DNA of 9,207 nucleotides from Kiritimatiellia bacterium (GTDB lineage: Bacteria > Verrucomicrobiota > Kiritimatiellia > RFP12 > UBA1067): positions 1-9,207 of the forward strand of contig JAKSOX010000064.1 in NCBI GenBank assembly GCA_024405335.1, written 5' to 3'. The position numbers and the translations under genes are program-made. Position 1 is the stretch's first letter. Each line of letters begins with the position of its first letter. Shown one piece after another: positions 5,997 through 9,207 of this stretch. The notes under the pieces were generated by a model. That model saw only the letters and a program-made list of their open reading frames with translations. It ran no database searches and had not been told where the DNA came from.

Positions 5997-7006
5997 CCGC
6001 ACGCCTCCGCCAGTTTCTTCACGCCCGCGGCGGCGTCCGCCGCCGGACCAGAAAGCACGTCCTCGAGCAGTTCCCGGATCTTGTCGGCGTTGGCCGGGGC
6101 GCACGCCGTTTCGTAGATCTTCGCGTGCCCCGTTTCGCGGTAGGACGAGCCGGACACGTCCAGTTCCTCGAACAGCTTCTCGCCCGGACGGACGCCCGTG
6201 AAGACGATTTCGGTTTCCTCGTGCGGTTTTTTCCCCGCGCGCCGGATGGTTTCCTCCGCCAGCGCGAGCACGCTCACGGGCGCGCCCATGTCGAGCGTGT
6301 AGATGCGGCCCTCGCGGGCGTCCATCGCCGCCGCGGCCAACACGAGGCCCGCCGCCTCGCGGAGCGTCATGAAATAGCGTTTCATCCGCGCGTCGGTCAC
6401 GGTCACCGGCCCGCCCTGCGCGATCTGCTCTTCCCACAGCGGCAGCACGCTGCCGCTCGATCCGAGCACGTTCCCGAACCGGACGGCGGAAAACGCCGTT
6501 CCGCCGCCGTTCAAATCCATCAGCAGGATTTCCGCGACGCGCTTCGAAACGCCCATCGCGCCCGCGGGGTTCACCGCCTTGTCGGTGGAAACGAACACGA
6601 AGCGCGACACGCCCGCGTCGCGGGCGATTTCGCCGAGCCGGCGGGACGCCGCCGCGTTGTTGCGCAATCCGTCCTGCGGATTGAGTTCCACCATCGGCAC
6701 GTGCTTGTACGCCGCCGCGTGCAACACGATTTCGGGCCGCTCGGCGGCGAACAGTTCGCGCATGCGGCGCTCGTCGTTCACGTCGGCGAGTTCCGCCTTG
6801 CACACGGCCGGAGGCACGCGGCGGGCGATTTCGTACAGGGCGTTCTCGCCCCGTTCCGCCATCACCACGCGACGCGCTCCCATTTCGACCAGCTGGCGGA
6901 CGAGTTCGCCGCCGATCGTGCCGCCCGCGCCCGTCACCAGAACGCGCTTCCCCGCGAAAAAAGCCCGCGCGGCGGCGCCGTCCGGCGCCGCTTCGCTGCG
7001 AGCCAT
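5993..7006 (-). CDS. CapD/PglF-like nucleotide-sugar 4,6-dehydratase (extended SDR, soluble form)
   Basis: 337 residues. The Rossmann NAD(P) loop TGAGGTIG is at 25-32, HAAAYKHVPMVE at 96-107, and the catalytic STDKAVNP at 140-147. MGVSK follows at 151-155, where Met replaces the usual SDR Tyr. RFGNVLGSSGSV is at 176-187, MKRYFMT at 208-214 and VRPGEKLFEEL at 272-282. The TDK plus Met pattern is that of CapD, WbpM and PglF, which convert UDP-GlcNAc to the 4-keto-6-deoxy sugar en route to bacillosamine, QuiNAc or FucNAc-type sugars. It lacks the N-terminal membrane segments of WbpM/PglF and is probably cytosolic. The ATG at 7006 lacks a clear Shine-Dalgarno; a GTG at 7024 overlapping the argG stop is an alternative, and either could be reached by ribosomes leaving argG 14 bases upstream. 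It overlaps the fucokinase gene by 4 bases, so a joint role in surface-glycan precursors is inferred. The final sugar cannot be told. Confidence 0.9.
   Translation of the reverse strand: MARSEAAPDGAAARAFFAGKRVLVTGAGGTIGGELVRQLVEMGARRVVMAERGENALYEIARRVPPAVCKAELADVNDERRMRELFAAERPEIVLHAAAYKHVPMVELNPQDGLRNNAAASRRLGEIARDAGVSRFVFVSTDKAVNPAGAMGVSKRVAEILLMDLNGGGTAFSAVRFGNVLGSSGSVLPLWEEQIAQGGPVTVTDARMKRYFMTLREAAGLVLAAAAMDAREGRIYTLDMGAPVSVLALAEETIRRAGKKPHEETEIVFTGVRPGEKLFEELDVSGSSYRETGHAKIYETACAPANADKIRELLEDVLSGPAADAAAGVKKLAEACG
6004..6008 (-). promoter_or_regulatory. Ribosome binding site of the fucokinase gene
   Basis: GGAGG lies within the end of the dehydratase gene, seven bases before the first ATG (5996) and ten before the second (5993). 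The spacing favours the first ATG. Confidence 0.6.
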
Positions 7007-7020
7007 GAGCGGGGTGGCGT

Positions 7021-8256
7021 TCACTTCACCACGATCTGGCCGGCCTTGGCGAGCATCTTCGCCTCGACCGACTGGATCTCCGCGAAGCCCTGCGAAGAAT
7101 GCGGGTTGAGACCGTCCGACGCCTCCATCGAAGAATCGGCTTCGTTGTAGATCGTCGCCTTGAGGCCCTTGAGGGACTCGAAGAAGATGTTGCCCTTGTA
7201 GAGGCCGAGCGTCACTTCGGCCGTCGCCTTGTTCGCCCACACCTGAATGGCCGCGCGCGCCGCCTGCGTGGCGGGATCGTACCAGCGGCCGTCGTAGATC
7301 TGATCGGAAACGAGCTTCGAGAGCTCCGCGAAAAGCTTGCACGAACGGCGGTCCATCACGCCTTCGTAGACGTACTTGAGGCCCCAGGAAAGGACTTCCA
7401 TGCCGGGCGCTTCGTACACGCCGCGGCTCTTCGTGCCGATGATGCGGTTTTCGAGCGCGTGCTTCATGCCGATGCCGTTGCGGCCGCCGATCTTGTTGAC
7501 CGCGAGCATCACTTCGTAGGGCGTCATCTTCTGGCCGTTCACCGCGACGCAGCGGCCCTTCTCGAACTTGAGAACGATCTTTTCCACCTTGTTCGGGGCC
7601 TTTTCGGGCCACACGCCCATCGTGGGCTTGACGATGCGCATCGACGTTTCCATCGACTCGAGGTCTTCCGCTTCGTGCGAAAGGCCCGCGAGGTTCGCGT
7701 CCGTCGAATACTTCTTTTTGGTGCCCACGAACGCGACGATGCCGCGCTTGGCGAGGAATTCCACCATCTGGGTGCGGCCGGGGAACTTCTTGAGCAGGTC
7801 CGCGTCGCGCCACGGGGCGTACACGCCGAACTTCGGATCGATCACGTTGGTGTAGCGCTCGAAGCGCATCTGGTCGTTGCCGCGGCCCGTGGCGCCGTGC
7901 ACGAGCACCGTGCAGCCGGCCTTCTTCATGGCCGGCAGCAGCGCCGCCACCGTCACCGCGCGGGCGATGCCCGTGGAGTTCCAGTAGCCGCCGTCGTACA
8001 TCGCCTGGCACTTCACCGTCTCGAAGCAGATGTCCGCCATCGCCTTCGTGACGTCCACGATCGTGGTGTCCACGCCGGTGGGGGCCATCTTCTTCTTGAT
8101 GTCGTTGATGTCCTTCTCGTCCGGCTGGCCGACGTTGGCGGAAAAGGCCTTCACCTTCACGCCCGCGTCCTGCAGAACGCAGCAGATCGTCTTCGAATCC
8201 AAACCGCCGCTGACGCACACGCCAACGGTCTTGCCCTTCAGTTCTTCCAACTTCAT
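7021..8256 (-). CDS. argG: Argininosuccinate synthase
   Basis: 411 residues, complete. It joins citrulline and aspartate with ATP to argininosuccinate, the penultimate step of arginine synthesis, in the cytosol. The ATP pyrophosphatase loop SGGLDSK is at 16-22, ANVGQPDE at 40-47, the family motif GATGRGNDQMRFE at 121-133 and YAPWRD at 146-151. STDANLAGLSHEAEDLE is at 184-200, GGRNGIGM at 257-264, KSRGVYEAPGM at 276-286 and GRWYDP at 323-328. ANVGQPDE, the STDxN-HEA-DLE stretch and the YEAPGM region resemble the E. coli type of ArgG more than the shorter common bacterial type. The usual T/S after SGGLD is kept as S, but it is followed by Lys. The ATG at 8256 is chosen because AGGAG lies seven bases upstream and the family begins there; the frame stays open to an in-frame start at 8325, inside argD, which would add 23 unrelated residues. 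It follows argD by 37 bases and precedes the dehydratase by 14. Confidence 0.96.
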   Translation of the reverse strand: MKLEELKGKTVGVCVSGGLDSKTICCVLQDAGVKVKAFSANVGQPDEKDINDIKKKMAPTGVDTTIVDVTKAMADICFETVKCQAMYDGGYWNSTGIARAVTVAALLPAMKKAGCTVLVHGATGRGNDQMRFERYTNVIDPKFGVYAPWRDADLLKKFPGRTQMVEFLAKRGIVAFVGTKKKYSTDANLAGLSHEAEDLESMETSMRIVKPTMGVWPEKAPNKVEKIVLKFEKGRCVAVNGQKMTPYEVMLAVNKIGGRNGIGMKHALENRIIGTKSRGVYEAPGMEVLSWGLKYVYEGVMDRRSCKLFAELSKLVSDQIYDGRWYDPATQAARAAIQVWANKATAEVTLGLYKGNIFFESLKGLKATIYNEADSSMEASDGLNPHSSQGFAEIQSVEAKMLAKAGQIVVK

Positions 8257-8263
8257 TTGAATG

Positions 8264-8268
8264 CTCCT
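8264..8268 (-). promoter_or_regulatory. Ribosome binding site deciding the argG start
   Basis: AGGAG lies seven bases before the ATG at 8256, in the 37-base argD-argG gap. It supports this ATG over the upstream in-frame start at 8325. I see no clear promoter or hairpin in the gap. Confidence 0.7.
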
Positions 8269-8293
8269 ATTTGGAAACCTGGAAAATCCTTCG

Positions 8294-9207
8294 TCACTCC
8301 GCGTCGCCGCCCCAGAGCTCGTCAAGCGCCTCGGACATCATGTCCACGGCCTCTTCGAGGTGGTCTTCGGACATCGACAGCGTGGGCAGGAACCGCACCA
8401 CGTTGCCGCCCGCCGTGAGCGCGAGCACGTTGTACGCGCGGAACTGGTCCACCACCGCCTTCGGGTCGCCGTCCACCACCATGCCGAGCATGAGGCCGAG
8501 GCCGCGCACGTCGAGCACCTGGTCGAACTTTTCGGCGAACGCCTGCAGGGCCGCCTTCAGGAGCTCGCCCTTCTTCGCCGCCGCGTCGAGGAGCTTTTCG
8601 TCCTCGATGATCTTGATCGTGGCGAGGGACGCCGCGCACGCGAGCGGATTGCCGCCGAACGTGGAGGCGTGGCTGCCGGGCGTGAACACGTCGGCGAACT
8701 TCGCGTTGGAAACGAGCGCGCCCATCGGCACGCCGTCCGCGAGGGACTTCGCGCAAGTGAAGAGATCCGGCTTCACGGAGTAGTTCTGCCAGCCCCACCA
8801 CTTGCCCGTGCGTCCCATGCCGCACTGGACTTCGTCGCAGATCATGATCAGGTTCTTTTCGTCGCACAGCGCGCGCACGCCCGCCATGAACTCCTCCGTC
8901 GCCGGCGTCACGCCGCCTTCGCCCTGGACGGCTTCGAGCATGATCGCCACCGTCTGCTCGGAAATCGCCGCCTTGACGCTTTCCAAGTCGTTGAAGTCCG
9001 CGTAGTTGAAGCCCACGGGCAGCGGCTCGTACCCTTCCTGGCACCAGCTCTGGCCCGTCGCCGCCACCGTGGCGAGCGTGCGGCCGTGGAAGCCGTTGCG
9101 CATCGCGACGATTTCGTAGCGGCCGCCGTTCGCGGCGCCCCACTTGCGCGCGAGCTTGATCGCCGCCTCGTTCGCCTCGGCGCCCGAATTGCAGAAGAAC
9201 ACCTTGC
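8294..9207 (-). CDS. argD: Acetylornithine aminotransferase (class III, PLP-dependent), 5' end beyond the window
   Basis: 303 C-terminal residues are visible. About 90-100 N-terminal residues lie beyond the right edge, judging from the family length near 400. The visible part begins at KVFFCNSGAEANEAAIK, the standard start of the PLP phosphate-binding region of ArgD. It continues with GFHGRT at visible residues 38-43, LEAVQGEGG at 90-98, DEVQCGMGRTG at 124-134 (Asp contacts the PLP pyridine) and TCAKSLADGVPMGA at 150-163 with the Schiff-base Lys at 153. FGGNPLAC follows. The enzyme transfers an amino group from glutamate to N-acetylglutamate semialdehyde. Class III relatives such as succinylornithine, ornithine or 4-aminobutyrate aminotransferases are hard to exclude by motif alone, but argG directly downstream favours ArgD. 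The family's usual DEVQTGxGRTG and K-x-LGGGxP appear here as DEVQCG and K-SLADGVP, both tolerable changes. Confidence 0.92.
   Translation of the reverse strand, partial: KVFFCNSGAEANEAAIKLARKWGAANGGRYEIVAMRNGFHGRTLATVAATGQSWCQEGYEPLPVGFNYADFNDLESVKAAISEQTVAIMLEAVQGEGGVTPATEEFMAGVRALCDEKNLIMICDEVQCGMGRTGKWWGWQNYSVKPDLFTCAKSLADGVPMGALVSNAKFADVFTPGSHASTFGGNPLACAASLATIKIIEDEKLLDAAAKKGELLKAALQAFAEKFDQVLDVRGLGLMLGMVVDGDPKAVVDQFRAYNVLALTAGGNVVRFLPTLSMSEDHLEEAVDMMSEALDELWGGDAE

Noticed and set aside
6000..8218. 741-codon frame joining a region inside argG to the dehydratase
   Set aside because: Its upstream part is an out-of-frame reading of argG. Only the part from the ATG at 7006 encodes the dehydratase.
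8257..8325. Upstream argG start giving 23 extra residues
   Set aside because: It begins inside argD, has no family similarity, and the ATG at 8256 has an AGGAG at ideal spacing.
1..9207. Defence system, phage or transposon remnant
   Set aside because: No nuclease, transposase, integrase, recombinase or reverse-transcriptase motif, and no terminal repeats, were seen; all genes fit metabolism or glycan handling.

Overview
The window is 9.2 kb of GC-rich bacterial DNA. All eight recognisable genes lie on the minus strand, so they are read from the right edge to the left. They are tightly packed: two pairs overlap and no gap exceeds 37 bases. I see no tRNA, rRNA, CRISPR array, insertion sequence or convincing rho-independent terminator. 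The gene mix is an E. coli-type ArgG, a CapD-like dehydratase, FKP-like fucose enzymes, a divergent secreted GH20, and a secreted TIM-barrel/DUF1080 fusion. Together with the high GC this suggests a member of the PVC group (Kiritimatiellota, Verrucomicrobiota or Lentisphaerota), possibly gut-associated. That assignment is an inference from gene content only.

In transcription order, 9207 to 7021 holds two arginine-biosynthesis genes: the 3' part of an argD-like aminotransferase, then a complete argG. Only 14 bases later comes a sugar block (7006 to 3869). It encodes a CapD/PglF-like nucleotide-sugar 4,6-dehydratase, an L-fucokinase-type GHMP kinase and a fucose-1-phosphate guanylyltransferase-type protein. 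The last two match the two catalytic ends of the bifunctional enzyme FKP, but are split into separate genes in the reverse order and overlap by 8 bases. The likely output is GDP-L-fucose from salvaged fucose plus a modified UDP-HexNAc, both precursors for surface glycans.

A strong sigma70-like promoter with a perfect extended -10 lies across the stop codon of the guanylyltransferase gene. It would start transcription at or next to the ATG of the next gene, which has no Shine-Dalgarno sequence, so a leaderless mRNA is predicted. This promoter would drive a second block (3860 to 1): a secreted divergent GH20 glycosidase, a membrane M50 site-2-type protease, and a secreted fusion of a sugar isomerase/epimerase-like TIM barrel with a DUF1080 (3-keto-disaccharide hydrolase) domain, which is cut by the left edge.

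Read together, the right side makes arginine, the middle salvages fucose and makes activated sugars, and the left side breaks down glycans outside the cytoplasm. I found no defence or mobile system. The least ordinary items are the split, reordered FKP, the isomerase-DUF1080 fusion and the predicted leaderless GH20 transcript.
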